Part shown: positions 43,727 to 53,166 of the stretch, piece after piece
How the letters are laid out: the number at the start of each line of letters is the position of its first letter
Numbering within the stretch: the first letter of the stretch is position 1
NCBI RefSeq assembly: GCF_000145215.1
Contig: NC_014392.1
Location: 2,365,001 to 2,429,000, forward strand
Origin: Caldicellulosiruptor obsidiansis OB47
GTDB taxonomy: Bacteria > Bacillota > Thermoanaerobacteria > Caldicellulosiruptorales > Caldicellulosiruptoraceae
Length of the DNA: 64,000 nucleotides
Direction: 5' to 3'
Program-made: the position numbers and the translations under genes
The notes under the pieces: generated by a model
Database searches by the model: none
Told to the model about the DNA's origin: nothing
What the model saw: only the letters and a program-made list of their open reading frames with translations

Positions 43727-44368
43727 CTATTTTTTTATAAATAGCATAGCCACTGGCACTATAAGAGTAATTATAGCATATATAGTTGTAACTATTGTAC
43801 TCTTAACTTTGTTAAGTTCACAAACAGCAAACACTCCAATTCCAATCAAGACATACCGCCAGATAGAAAATATATTCAGGTATGTTGCTATAAAATACTT
43901 AAAATCTTTACTAACATCTAATATATTTAAATTCACAGCTCTGGCATATATAGCATAGAAAACATAATAAGGAATCATAACAATATTTGCAACAGCCACA
44001 ATTGTAAGCGCCTTTTTGTAGTCAATCTCACCACCGGCAAGTCTTACAATCATGAGCAAAATAAATGCAGTAATAAAAAATGAAATAATATAGTGCAAAA
44101 ATTCTGATCCTGCTAAAAATGCAGGCGATGTTGTCATTTTTAAAGTTTTTAGATTTATCTTTTGCAATTCAGGATCTTCAACTGTTCTTTTCACATACTC
44201 CAATAAAGCTTCTTCAGGTATTCTGGGTATAAAAAGCATAGAAAGTGCCGATATCAATGGGATTAAAAATATTAAAACCAAGAAATCCTGTTTTTCTTTT
44301 ACTTTCTGAAATACCTTTGTTGGTGATACAATAAGATTTAAAAGATTTGAAGGTTTTAAATATTCCAT
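43727..44368 (-). CDS. Yip1-family membrane protein
   Basis: A 213-residue membrane protein with five hydrophobic segments. NLIVSPTKVFQKVKEKQDFLV at the N-terminus and LVRLAGGEIDYKKALTIVAVAN in the middle match the Yip1 (PF04893) pattern in Firmicutes. It lies 40 bp before the adaptor gene in the same operon. The role is unknown; membership in the MacAB-like exporter operon is its only clue. Confidence 0.75.
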   Translation of the reverse strand: MEYLKPSNLLNLIVSPTKVFQKVKEKQDFLVLIFLIPLISALSMLFIPRIPEEALLEYVKRTVEDPELQKINLKTLKMTTSPAFLAGSEFLHYIISFFITAFILLMIVRLAGGEIDYKKALTIVAVANIVMIPYYVFYAIYARAVNLNILDVSKDFKYFIATYLNIFSIWRYVLIGIGVFAVCELNKVKSTIVTTIYAIITLIVPVAMLFIKK

Positions 44369-44513
44369 CTTTCATAACACCTCACAAAGAAAAGATTTTA
44401 TAAAACTTGTACACATAGACACCATTTTTTCAATTACTTATAAATTTACTATAAATATTATACTTTAAGTTTTTGTTTGTTGCAAGAAATGTTTGTAATA
44501 TGGCTAAAAAAAT

Positions 44514-44555
44514 AAAATAGCTGCCTTTATTTTTGTTTTTATCGGCAGCTATTTT
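44514..44555 (-). terminator. Terminator of the heterodimeric ABC exporter operon
   Basis: AAAATAGCTGCC pairs with GGCAGCTATTTT. ATTTTTTTAG follows on the minus strand. Confidence 0.85.
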
Positions 44556-44606
44556 AAGTTCTTGTAAGAATTCTTAATAAAATTTTTGCCTCAATGTCAT
44601 GAGCTT

Positions 44607-46445
44607 TTACACTACTGCAAACTGGCTCATGTAAAGATTATAATAAAACCCTTTCTTTGCTATAAGTTCATCATGTGTACCCTGTTCAATGATTCTTCCA
44701 TTGTATATGACAAGAATAAGGTCTGCATTTCTGATGGTTGAAAGTCTGTGGGCTATAACAAAACTTGTTCTTCCCTTCATGAGATTTAACATTGCGCTTT
44801 GAACAAGCTTTTCTGTCCTTGTATCGATATTGCTTGTAGCCTCATCCAATATAAGAATTGCCGGGTCGGATAGTATTGCTCTTGCAATTGCCAAAAGCTG
44901 TCTTTGACCCTGGCTTAAATCCATTCCGTTGTCTGTAAGCACCGTATCATAACCATGCGGAAGATGTTTTATAAACTCATGTGCATTTGCCATCTTTGAA
45001 GCTAATATTACTTCATCGTCTGTAGCAGAAAGTTTTCCATACCTTATATTTTCCTTAACAGTTTCTGAAAACAAAAATGTGTCTTGAAGAACAATTCCAA
45101 GCTTTTTTCTGAGACTATGCCTGTTTATCCTTCTTATATCAATACCGTCAATCAAAATCTGCCCGCTGTCTATATCATAAAATCTGCTAAGCAAATTCAC
45201 AATTGTTGTCTTTCCACTTCCAGTAGGTCCAACAAGGGCTACCATTTGCCCAGGTTTTACTTTAAAACTCACGTTTTTGATAACAGGTTGTCCTTCTGTG
45301 TAAGAAAACCACACGTCTTTGAATTCAACCTCGCCTTTAATATCTTGTAGCTCAATTTCATCTTCAAAAGAGGTTTCTTCTACCTCATCCATTATCTCAA
45401 AAACTCTTTCAGCTGAAGCAAATGCAGATTGTATTTGATTAAACTGGTTTGCAAGCTCATTTAATGGTCTTGTGAACTGTCTTGCGTATTGAATAAAACT
45501 TGCAATTGTTCCCACAGTTATAAAACCTTTGAGCGCTAAAAAACCACCTGACGCTGCAACAATTATAAATGCAAGGTTGTTCAAAAGGTTCATAAGAGGA
45601 GGGATAATACCTGAAAATATCTGGGCTTTTATACCTGTCTTTGCAAGCTCTCTGTTTACCTTTTCAAATTTTTGCATCTCTTTTGCTTCTCTCGTAAAAA
45701 CCTTGATTACCTTTTGACCAGTTATATCTTCTTCAATTATACTGTTCAAACTACCTAAAAGCTTTTGGTTTTGGGAAAAAAGTTTCCTTGTTCTTGTTGC
45801 AATAAGGTTTGTGAACCAGAACATAAGCGGCACAACTGTCAGTGTTAAAATTGTAAGCAAAGGACTTAAAATTAGCATAACAATTATTGAGCCTGTTATG
45901 GTTATAATACTTGAAAATATTGAAGTTAAACTTGCATTGAGAGTATTTGTCACAACATCAATGTCGTTTGTCAGTCTTGACATCAAATCTCCATGTGCTC
46001 TTGTATCAAAAACTTTAATCGGAAGCCTTTGGAGTTTTGCAAAAAGCTCATTTCGCATCTTGAAAACTACTTTCTGAGAAATTGTCATCATCCCATAGCC
46101 CTGAAGATAAGCAAACAAGGAGTTAAGAAGATAAATTCCTATCATAGCCAGCACTATTTTATAAAGTCCATCAAGTTTTTTGGGAACTATATATCCATCT
46201 ATGGCTTTTTGTATTAAAAGAGGAGAAATGATCTGCAAAATTGCACCTATCACGACAGTAGCAAATATACCAAAAAGCAAAATTTTAAACTCTTTAAAAT
46301 ATATCCACAACCTCTTCAAAGTAGACTTTAAATCCTTGGGTTTTGCACCTTTGGACAAAAATCTGTGTCCCGGTCCTCTTCCCGGTACAGGACCCGGTCC
46401 AAATACAGGTGGTTGAAATGAAGTCTGTTGTTTTTTATCAGGCAA
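44607..46445 (-). CDS. ABC exporter half with canonical catalytic site
   Basis: About 612 residues: six membrane helices (to ~residue 330) and an ATPase domain with Walker A GPTGSGKTTIVNLL, Walker B LILDEATSNID (glutamate present) and switch His (AHRLSTI). The signature reads LSQGQRQ in place of LSGGQ. A Pro/Gly-rich tail opens the N-terminus. Together with the partner it forms one consensus and one degenerate ATP site. The start is TTG at 46445 with AGGAGGG upstream. A GTG at 46466 would swallow that site. It overlaps the partner by 8 bp. Confidence 0.88.
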   Translation of the reverse strand: MPDKKQQTSFQPPVFGPGPVPGRGPGHRFLSKGAKPKDLKSTLKRLWIYFKEFKILLFGIFATVVIGAILQIISPLLIQKAIDGYIVPKKLDGLYKIVLAMIGIYLLNSLFAYLQGYGMMTISQKVVFKMRNELFAKLQRLPIKVFDTRAHGDLMSRLTNDIDVVTNTLNASLTSIFSSIITITGSIIVMLILSPLLTILTLTVVPLMFWFTNLIATRTRKLFSQNQKLLGSLNSIIEEDITGQKVIKVFTREAKEMQKFEKVNRELAKTGIKAQIFSGIIPPLMNLLNNLAFIIVAASGGFLALKGFITVGTIASFIQYARQFTRPLNELANQFNQIQSAFASAERVFEIMDEVEETSFEDEIELQDIKGEVEFKDVWFSYTEGQPVIKNVSFKVKPGQMVALVGPTGSGKTTIVNLLSRFYDIDSGQILIDGIDIRRINRHSLRKKLGIVLQDTFLFSETVKENIRYGKLSATDDEVILASKMANAHEFIKHLPHGYDTVLTDNGMDLSQGQRQLLAIARAILSDPAILILDEATSNIDTRTEKLVQSAMLNLMKGRTSFVIAHRLSTIRNADLILVIYNGRIIEQGTHDELIAKKGFYYNLYMSQFAVV

Positions 46446-48174
46446 TTTTGTTTCCCTCCTCTCCACTCTGAGTCAAGTAAATCTCTCTGTAGATTGGACA
46501 GTCTTTTACAAGCTGGTCATGCGTACCAATTGCCACAATTTTGCCTGCGTCCATGACAATTATCTTATCTGCATGTCTTATGGACGATATCCTCTGGGCT
46601 ATTATAAAGGTTGTTGTACCTACCATGTATTCTTTCAAAGCTGCTTGAATCTTTTTTTCAGTTGCCATATCAACAGCTGATGTACAGTCATCCAGTATTA
46701 ATATTTTTGGTTTTTTCAAGATAGCCCTGGCAATTGAGATTCTTTGTTTTTGCCCACCTGAAAGATTTACTCCACGCTCAGACACCTCTGTCTCATATCC
46801 TTTTTCAAAACTCATAATAAAATTGTGAGCCTGTGCTGCCTTTGCAGCTTGTATTATTTCTTCCATAGTAGCATTTTCATTGCCCCATGCAATATTTTCT
46901 TTAATTGTTCCTGTAAAGAGAATTGTGTCTTGCAAAACTATACTGATACTCTTTCGTAAAACTTCAACGTCATAATCTTCTACATTTATATCATCAACTA
47001 AAACCTCGCCTTCTTGAACATCATAAAGTCTTGGGATTAAACTTACAAGAGTAGATTTTCCAGCACCTGTTGTGCCAATAATACCAATTATTTCACCGGG
47101 TTGTGCAACAAATGATATGTTTTCAAGTGCCGGATTTTCCTCGTCTTGATTATAATAAAATGTTACATTCCTAAACTCCACTTTTCCAAATTCAATTGGT
47201 TTTTTGATTGCGTTTTCTTTATTTTTTATATCAATATCACATTCCAGAACCTCATTGATTCTCTCTGCAGAGGCACTTGCTCTTGTGATGAATAAAAAGA
47301 TGTTACCTATCATCATGAGAGAAAACAGTATCTGCATTGTATAGTTTATAAATGCCATAAGCTGCCCTACTTGCAAACTACCATATTTCACTTCAAACCC
47401 GCCAAACCATACAACACCTACCATTGCAATGTTCATGACAAGTCCAAACAGTGGCATTGTAACTACAACAATACCAAAAGCTTTCATGGAAGTTTCTAAA
47501 AGCTCTCTATTTGCATTATAAAACCTCTTGAGTTCATGTTCATGTCTGACAAAAGCTTTTACTACTCTGCTTCCTAAAAGATTTTCACGCATTACAGCGT
47601 TCACTCTGTCTATTCTCTTCTGGAGCTGAGAAAATAAGGGAAAGCTGTATTTTATCATAATATAAAAGATTAATATTACAAATGGTATTGAAATAAACAA
47701 AATGAGCGAAAGTTTTGGGTCTATTGTAAGAGTCATTATAATTCCACCAATGAAAAGAAATGGCGCTCGCACAACTATTCTTAGCATCATCATTACAATG
47801 TTTTGCATCTGCACAACATCATTGGTAAGCCTGGTTATAAGAGTTTCCGGACGAAACCTGTCAACATTTTTGAACGAGAATGACATTATCTTTTTGAACA
47901 AATCGCATCTCAAGTCGTAAGCAAAGTTCTGGCTTGCAATGCTTGAAAACACAACACATCCTCCACCGCCAATCATACCAATCAGAGCTGCTAAAATCAT
48001 TATCAGTCCTGTCCTAAAAATGTATTCCATATCGCCTCTTTTCAGCCCAATATCAATTATTTTTTCCATAAACCTTGGCTGCATTATATCCATTGCAACC
48101 TCTAAAATCATAAACAAGGGAGCTAAAATCACAGCCCACATATATGGTTTTAAGTATCTGAAAAGTTTTAGCAT
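46438..48174 (-). CDS. ABC exporter half with degenerate catalytic site
   Basis: A 578-residue exporter half: six helices and an ATPase domain with Walker A GTTGAGKSTLVSLI and signature LSGGQKQRISIARAIL. Walker B is ILILDDCTSAVD, where Asp replaces the catalytic Glu, and the switch position reads AQRISSI with Gln for His. These changes mark the non-catalytic partner of heterodimeric exporters such as TM287/288, BmrCD and LmrCD. The substrates are probably drugs or lipids. It starts 3 bp after marR; its AAAGGAGG ribosome site lies within the marR stop region. Confidence 0.9.
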   Translation of the reverse strand: MLKLFRYLKPYMWAVILAPLFMILEVAMDIMQPRFMEKIIDIGLKRGDMEYIFRTGLIMILAALIGMIGGGGCVVFSSIASQNFAYDLRCDLFKKIMSFSFKNVDRFRPETLITRLTNDVVQMQNIVMMMLRIVVRAPFLFIGGIIMTLTIDPKLSLILFISIPFVILIFYIMIKYSFPLFSQLQKRIDRVNAVMRENLLGSRVVKAFVRHEHELKRFYNANRELLETSMKAFGIVVVTMPLFGLVMNIAMVGVVWFGGFEVKYGSLQVGQLMAFINYTMQILFSLMMIGNIFLFITRASASAERINEVLECDIDIKNKENAIKKPIEFGKVEFRNVTFYYNQDEENPALENISFVAQPGEIIGIIGTTGAGKSTLVSLIPRLYDVQEGEVLVDDINVEDYDVEVLRKSISIVLQDTILFTGTIKENIAWGNENATMEEIIQAAKAAQAHNFIMSFEKGYETEVSERGVNLSGGQKQRISIARAILKKPKILILDDCTSAVDMATEKKIQAALKEYMVGTTTFIIAQRISSIRHADKIIVMDAGKIVAIGTHDQLVKDCPIYREIYLTQSGEEGNKIA

Positions 48175-48177
48175 TTT

Positions 48178-48654
48178 TTATTGACCTCCTTTATGTTCAC
48201 AGCATCCTATCATTTTTAAAACAAGTTTTTTGAGCCTTTTTAGCAGATACCATAGCTCTTCAATCTCGTCCTCAGAAAGTCTTGAAAGATTAATCTCAAG
48301 GTTCTGGTTTACCCACTGGGCATGAACATTTAAAAACTCTTTTCCTTTTTCTGTTGTTTGTACTATTGAAACTCTTCTGTCAGCATCATCTTTGAGCCTT
48401 TCCACATATCCTTCTGAGATAAGCTTATCCACAATAGGCGTTAAATTAGGAGCTGAAATGTTTAGTCGTTTTGCAAGCTCAGACATGTTTATCGGACCAA
48501 ACACATCTATAATATGCAACACATGTATAAACCTCGGCAAAAGTCCATATCTTTCAGAAAACACATCTTTTTTAAGAATCTTATTGGTTATTAGCGGAAA
48601 AAGAGACAACATGTTTTCAGCAATCTGGCTTATCATCTCTTTTGAAATATTCAT
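48178..48654 (-). CDS. MarR-family regulator of the ABC exporter
   Basis: A 158-residue winged-helix protein. The DNA-binding region is FGPINMSELAKRLNISAPNLTPIVDKLISEGYVERLKDDADRR, read in overlapping parts, with KGKEFLNVHAQWV as the dimerisation helix start. It is the first gene of a three-gene operon with the two exporter halves, which is the usual arrangement for ligand-released autoregulation. A single Cys-Cys-Glu-His tail (GCCEHKGGQ) ends the protein and might bind metal. Confidence 0.9.
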   Translation of the reverse strand: MNISKEMISQIAENMLSLFPLITNKILKKDVFSERYGLLPRFIHVLHIIDVFGPINMSELAKRLNISAPNLTPIVDKLISEGYVERLKDDADRRVSIVQTTEKGKEFLNVHAQWVNQNLEINLSRLSEDEIEELWYLLKRLKKLVLKMIGCCEHKGGQ

Positions 48655-48892
48655 ATCAGAACACTCCTTTTTAAGTTGAAAATTTTTGAGTAGAGTAATA
48701 TAATATCTTGGAATAAATACCCTTAAAAACTTTTAAAGCCTCTCAATTTGTTATATGAACATAACTAATAAATTAATTCGGTAATATCAAAAGTTTTGAT
48801 TTTTTTGAGACAGAAAATAGTTATGATTTTATAATTATTATATTACTATAACTATTTCTAAGTCAATAAACTTACTTTAAGGAGAGTTGTCA

Positions 48893-49630
48893 ATGACGGG
48901 GCTTGGAACGATAGTAAATGCTGTTTTGGTGGTTGTAGGTTCTATTTTGGGACTTACTCTAAAATCCGGAATACCAGAAAGATTTAAAACAACAATCATG
49001 CAGGCAATATCTCTTTCTGTTATATTCATTGGAATCTCCGGAGTACTGCAGGGTATGTTCAAGGTACTTTCAAACGGAAAAATAGACAGGCAGTTTATAA
49101 TGCTCATGATTTTCTCTCTTGTGATCGGTGGAGTTTTTGGTGAGATATTAAAAATAGAGGATTTTTTAGAGTCATTTGGCGAAAGAATTAAAATGTCCAT
49201 ATCAAGATTTATAAAGTCAGAAAATTCTAAATTTACAGAAGGTTTTGTTACAGCAAGCCTTGTTTTTTGTGTTGGTGCTATGGCTATTGTAGGAAGCCTT
49301 GAAGATGGACTTGAGCATAATTATAGCATTCTTTTTGCAAAATCCATTTTAGATGGTATAACTTCAATAATATTTTCTGCAACACTTGGGATTGGCGTTA
49401 TGTTTTCAAGCATAGCAATCCTTTTATATCAGGGAAGCATAACTCTTCTGGCAGGTTTTGTTAAACCATTTTTGACAGATACAGTTGTTCTTCAAATGTC
49501 AATGGTAGGTTCTGTTTTGATATTTGCAATTGGTCTTAACATGCTTGGAGTATCTAAAATCAAGGTTGGCAACCTTCTCCCTGCTATATTCGGACCTGTT
49601 GTGTGGTATATAATAAATTGTTTGATATAG
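48893..49630 (+). CDS. DUF554-family membrane protein
   Basis: A 245-residue membrane protein with about seven helices. TGLGTIVNAVLVVVGSILGL opens it, and GFVTASLVFCVGAMAIVGSLEDG is the family signature. Function unknown; called YdfK/YqgA-type in other genomes. ATG at 48893 is preceded by AAGGAGAG. It is monocistronic, divergent from the marR operon, and has a large hairpin after it. Confidence 0.88.
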   Translation: MTGLGTIVNAVLVVVGSILGLTLKSGIPERFKTTIMQAISLSVIFIGISGVLQGMFKVLSNGKIDRQFIMLMIFSLVIGGVFGEILKIEDFLESFGERIKMSISRFIKSENSKFTEGFVTASLVFCVGAMAIVGSLEDGLEHNYSILFAKSILDGITSIIFSATLGIGVMFSSIAILLYQGSITLLAGFVKPFLTDTVVLQMSMVGSVLIFAIGLNMLGVSKIKVGNLLPAIFGPVVWYIINCLI

Positions 49631-49658
49631 AATTAAAAAACAAACTTATCAACAAAGA

Positions 49659-49706
49659 AAGGGGCGGTTGCAAAGGACAAATGCCTTTGCTCATTTGCCG
49701 CCCCTT
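49659..49706 (+). other. Nested stem-loop after the DUF554 gene
   Basis: GGGGCGG/CCGCCCC (49661-49667 with 49698-49704) forms the base and CAAAGG/CCTTTG (49671-49676 with 49684-49689) an upper stem. No clean T-tail follows, so it is an imperfect terminator or a structured 3' element. Confidence 0.55.
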
Positions 49707-49920
49707 CCAAAATCTATTCTAAAAGGAGGAGTCTTTTTTTCATCTCTTCTACTTAATATTAAATCCAAAAATTTTTAAAAAAGTATAAAGAAATATTTAA
49801 AAATTTGTAAACAATCTTTTAACAAAAACATGACAAATGTCACTACAAAAATTTTCTTTAATAGTTTATTCTAATATCAGCAGTAAAATTTAATTTTTGT
49901 AAAGAAGGTGTTAAAAAGTC

Positions 49921-50886
49921 ATGCATGCACTTGAAGTCAGAAATCTTGTGAAAAGATATTCAAATGTTCTTGCTCTTGATAACCTTTCACTTTCGATAAA
50001 AGAAGGAGAGGTTTTTGGACTTTTAGGTCCAAACGGTGCAGGAAAAACAACTTTTATAAACTGCATATTAGGGCTTACATCATTTGACAGAGGCGAAATA
50101 TATATCTTCGAAAAACCTTTAAATAAAGCTTTGAAAGAACTAAAATGGCAAATTGGAATTGTTCCTCAAGAAATAGCACTTTACAGCAACCTTACCGTCT
50201 ATGAAAATCTCAGTTTTTTTGGCTCTCTTTACAACTTATCAGGTAGAGTTTTAAAAGAAAGAATAGAATTTGCACTTGAGTTTGTTCAGATGCAGGACAG
50301 TATGAAAAAACAGGTAAAAAATTTATCCGGCGGTATGAAAAGAAGGGTAAACATTGCCGCAGCTCTTTTGAATAATCCAAAACTCCTGATAATGGATGAA
50401 CCAACTGTCGGAATTGATATATTCTCAAGAAAACTGATTTTAGAATCTGTTGAAAAGCTTTCTGGAAGTGGTATTACAATTATTTATACAACTCACTACA
50501 TAGAAGAAGTTGACAGAATATGCACATCTGTTGCCTTTATAAACAAAGGAACTATAATAGAATACGGTCCAAAAGAGTTTCTTATCAGAAAACTATCAAA
50601 CAACAATATAATAAGAATCAAACTTGGCAGATTCAAAGATGAGGCTATTTCAAAAATTAAGAAAATAAATGGAATAGAAAAAACATCTTTTTCTGAAAAC
50701 GAACTTATAATCACTGCAAACAAGTCCAGCAATTTAATAAAAGATATCATCGAAGTTCTCTCTCAAGAACAATGTGAAATAATTTCAATATCATATGAAA
50801 AGCCAACTATGGAAAAATTGTATTTTGCAGTAATGGGTTATACCATAGACGAAAAAGGAGAGGTTGTTCATGAAATCAGCAGTTAA
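49921..50886 (+). CDS. ABC-2 transporter ATPase
   Basis: A 321-residue ATPase. Walker A is GPNGAGKTTFINCILGL, signature LSGGMKRRVNIAAALL, Walker B LLIMDEPTVGID and switch YTTHYIEEVDRIC. A C-terminal ~90-residue extension follows, as in many drug/lantibiotic exporters. It overlaps the first permease gene. AAGAAGG precedes the ATG by a normal distance. Confidence 0.92.
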   Translation: MHALEVRNLVKRYSNVLALDNLSLSIKEGEVFGLLGPNGAGKTTFINCILGLTSFDRGEIYIFEKPLNKALKELKWQIGIVPQEIALYSNLTVYENLSFFGSLYNLSGRVLKERIEFALEFVQMQDSMKKQVKNLSGGMKRRVNIAAALLNNPKLLIMDEPTVGIDIFSRKLILESVEKLSGSGITIIYTTHYIEEVDRICTSVAFINKGTIIEYGPKEFLIRKLSNNNIIRIKLGRFKDEAISKIKKINGIEKTSFSENELIITANKSSNLIKDIIEVLSQEQCEIISISYEKPTMEKLYFAVMGYTIDEKGEVVHEISS

Positions 50887-52015
50887 AGCATTTTTCTTTA
50901 CTTTAAAAGAAAATATTATGAGTATTCCGCTTCTTTCAATAATGCTTATCTTCCCAATTATTATCATTTTTATACTTGGAAATGCTCTGTCTGGATACTT
51001 CAAACAAACTGACATTCCAAAGACTAATATTATTCTTGTTTTTGAAGATAATCTTAAACCATATATTTATGATATTCTCTTGAAAAACGACAAAACCTTT
51101 TCAAAGCTGTTTTATGCAGAAGTTGTTTCTTCAAAGTCAGATGCTATAAAAAGGTTTTCAAATTCAAACAAATATGCAGCTGTTGTTTTGTTCAAAGAAT
51201 GCCAAGAAAACAATCCAAAAAGCTACAGCCCTTTTGGTTTTGATATACAAATCACAGCAAAAGAAGGCTTTCCTGAAGCCGGTTTTGTAAAAGTTTATTT
51301 TTCTATATTTTCAAACTACTATAAATTTGCAAAAAGCATTTACACCCCTCAAGATATCCCAGAAAATGTAGAATTCGAATCTGCGTTTTCCGGACGCTTC
51401 CCAAGAGCTATTGACTACTATGCCGTTACAATGGTTGTTATGATGGCTCTTTACGGCGCTTTTGCTGGAGTTGCTGTAATAGAAGAAGAAAGAAGACAGA
51501 ACACCTTAATAAGACTTTTTGCATCACCTGAAAGACCACAGATAATATTTGTATCAAAAGCATTAGCGCAGACGGTGTTTTTGTATGCACAGCTTTGCAT
51601 AATCATAATCTTTTCAAAGCTGGTATACCACGCTAACTGGGGCAAAAATCTTTCTTTTGTATTCCTTTTAATTCTAATCTATAGTGTATTTTGCATTCTT
51701 CTTGGAATTTTGATTGCACTTGTTGCCAGAAGTTATGTTGTTTCAAATGTTTTGATAAGTTCATTTTCTGTTATAGCTACATTTCTGGTTGGTGGATATA
51801 CACGAGTTGATATAACAAACAGATTTCTTGTTTTTATAAGAGACATTCTGCCAAACAACGTTGTGCAATCAACATTGTTTAGCATAATATATAATTCATC
51901 TGAAATAACCGTTTTGAAAAACGCATTTGTGTACTTCGGGGTGCTTTGCGCAGCAGCTGCAATAATATGTATATTTCTGATGAGGATGGTGAAACCATGG
52001 CAGTTTTCAAAATAA
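50870..52015 (+). CDS. ABC-2 transporter permease 1
   Basis: About 381 residues. An N-terminal helix (IPLLSIMLIFPIIIIFILGN) is followed by an extracellular loop to residue ~190 and then a cluster of helices with EEERRQNTLIRLFASPERP. The topology matches YhgE/NatB-type ABC-2 permeases. ATG at 50870 has AAAGGAGAGG upstream and overlaps the ATPase end by 17 bp. Confidence 0.88.
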   Translation: MKSAVKAFFFTLKENIMSIPLLSIMLIFPIIIIFILGNALSGYFKQTDIPKTNIILVFEDNLKPYIYDILLKNDKTFSKLFYAEVVSSKSDAIKRFSNSNKYAAVVLFKECQENNPKSYSPFGFDIQITAKEGFPEAGFVKVYFSIFSNYYKFAKSIYTPQDIPENVEFESAFSGRFPRAIDYYAVTMVVMMALYGAFAGVAVIEEERRQNTLIRLFASPERPQIIFVSKALAQTVFLYAQLCIIIIFSKLVYHANWGKNLSFVFLLILIYSVFCILLGILIALVARSYVVSNVLISSFSVIATFLVGGYTRVDITNRFLVFIRDILPNNVVQSTLFSIIYNSSEITVLKNAFVYFGVLCAAAAIICIFLMRMVKPWQFSK

Positions 52016-53106
52016 ACATAAAGCGGCTTTTGAAAGATAAACTTAACCTGTTTTTTATGATAATACTTCCTGCAATTGCAATCTCATTTTCTACATTTTT
52101 TTCAACAAGTGTTGAAGCACCGTACACCATTGGAATTATCACAGATACCGAAAAAAGTCCTGAGGTAAAACTTATTGAAAAAGAGCTCAAAAAATGTTTT
52201 AACATAAAACCTTTTGACAGATCAAAATCTATTGTGAACCAGATGGTGCAAAGTGGAATTGATTGTGTGATTGATTTGACAAATAAAAATGTTGAAGATA
52301 TATTAAACCAGAAGAGAAAAAGTATAAAGATGTATACATTTGGAAAATCTGAAACTCATATGATTGTAAAAGAATATTTAAACAGTACAATACGAATAAT
52401 CATCTCACAAAAAAGACTTGTTCACGATTACTTAAAAGTGTCAGAAAATATATTGTCATACGCACCAGCTGTGAAAACCAATATTATCCATCAGAATTCA
52501 AAACAGCTGCCGATTACTTTTGCCTCTGGATTCTTTGTAATGTCTCTTTTCTGGCTTGCTCTGAATGCTTCAAACATAATTCTCAAAGATTATCATGAAA
52601 GAGTTATACTTCGAATTCTTTGCGCTCCAATATCAAAACAAAGTTACATCCTCCAGTCAATTTTGAGTATATTCTCTGTAACGTTAATTCAGATAATTTT
52701 CTTTGTTGTAATGTGTACCTTTGGGTTAAAACTTTCTTTTGGTCAAAATATAGCAGCTGTTATTCTGGTTCTATCTGCCTGTAGCTTTATGTTTGTAGCA
52801 TTTGGTGTTATGTTAATAAGCATAGTAAATGATATGCGAAAACTTTCTACTATAAACTCAATGGTTGTAACAATAATGTGCATGCTTGGCGGCTGTTACT
52901 GGCCTTTGAATATAATGCCAAACTTTTTGCAAAAGATTGCTCTCATTTTCCCCACAACATATGCAGCAGTTCTGACTAAAAATGTGCTTCTTTCAAAACC
53001 ACTTGGAAGTATGTTTTTAGATATAATCATAGTAATATCATTCTGCATACTTTTTATTCTGGTGGGAATAAAACAGCTTTCTAAAAATCTAATTGCAAAG
53101 GTGTAA
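51997..53106 (+). CDS. ABC-2 transporter permease 2
   Basis: About 369 residues with the same layout as permease 1: an N-terminal helix (LNLFFMIILPAIAISFSTFF), an extracellular loop, then helices with KDYHERVILRILCAPISKQ. Two different permeases with one ATPase imply a heteromeric exporter. ATG at 51997 with GAGGATGG nearby gives a 19-bp overlap with permease 1. A longer frame opening at 51946 lies inside the upstream gene. Confidence 0.88.
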   Translation: MAVFKINIKRLLKDKLNLFFMIILPAIAISFSTFFSTSVEAPYTIGIITDTEKSPEVKLIEKELKKCFNIKPFDRSKSIVNQMVQSGIDCVIDLTNKNVEDILNQKRKSIKMYTFGKSETHMIVKEYLNSTIRIIISQKRLVHDYLKVSENILSYAPAVKTNIIHQNSKQLPITFASGFFVMSLFWLALNASNIILKDYHERVILRILCAPISKQSYILQSILSIFSVTLIQIIFFVVMCTFGLKLSFGQNIAAVILVLSACSFMFVAFGVMLISIVNDMRKLSTINSMVVTIMCMLGGCYWPLNIMPNFLQKIALIFPTTYAAVLTKNVLLSKPLGSMFLDIIIVISFCILFILVGIKQLSKNLIAKV

Positions 53107-53166
53107 ACTACAAACTTTAAGTATGGTAAAATAAACTAACAAAACACTCTTTAACAGAGGTTCAGT

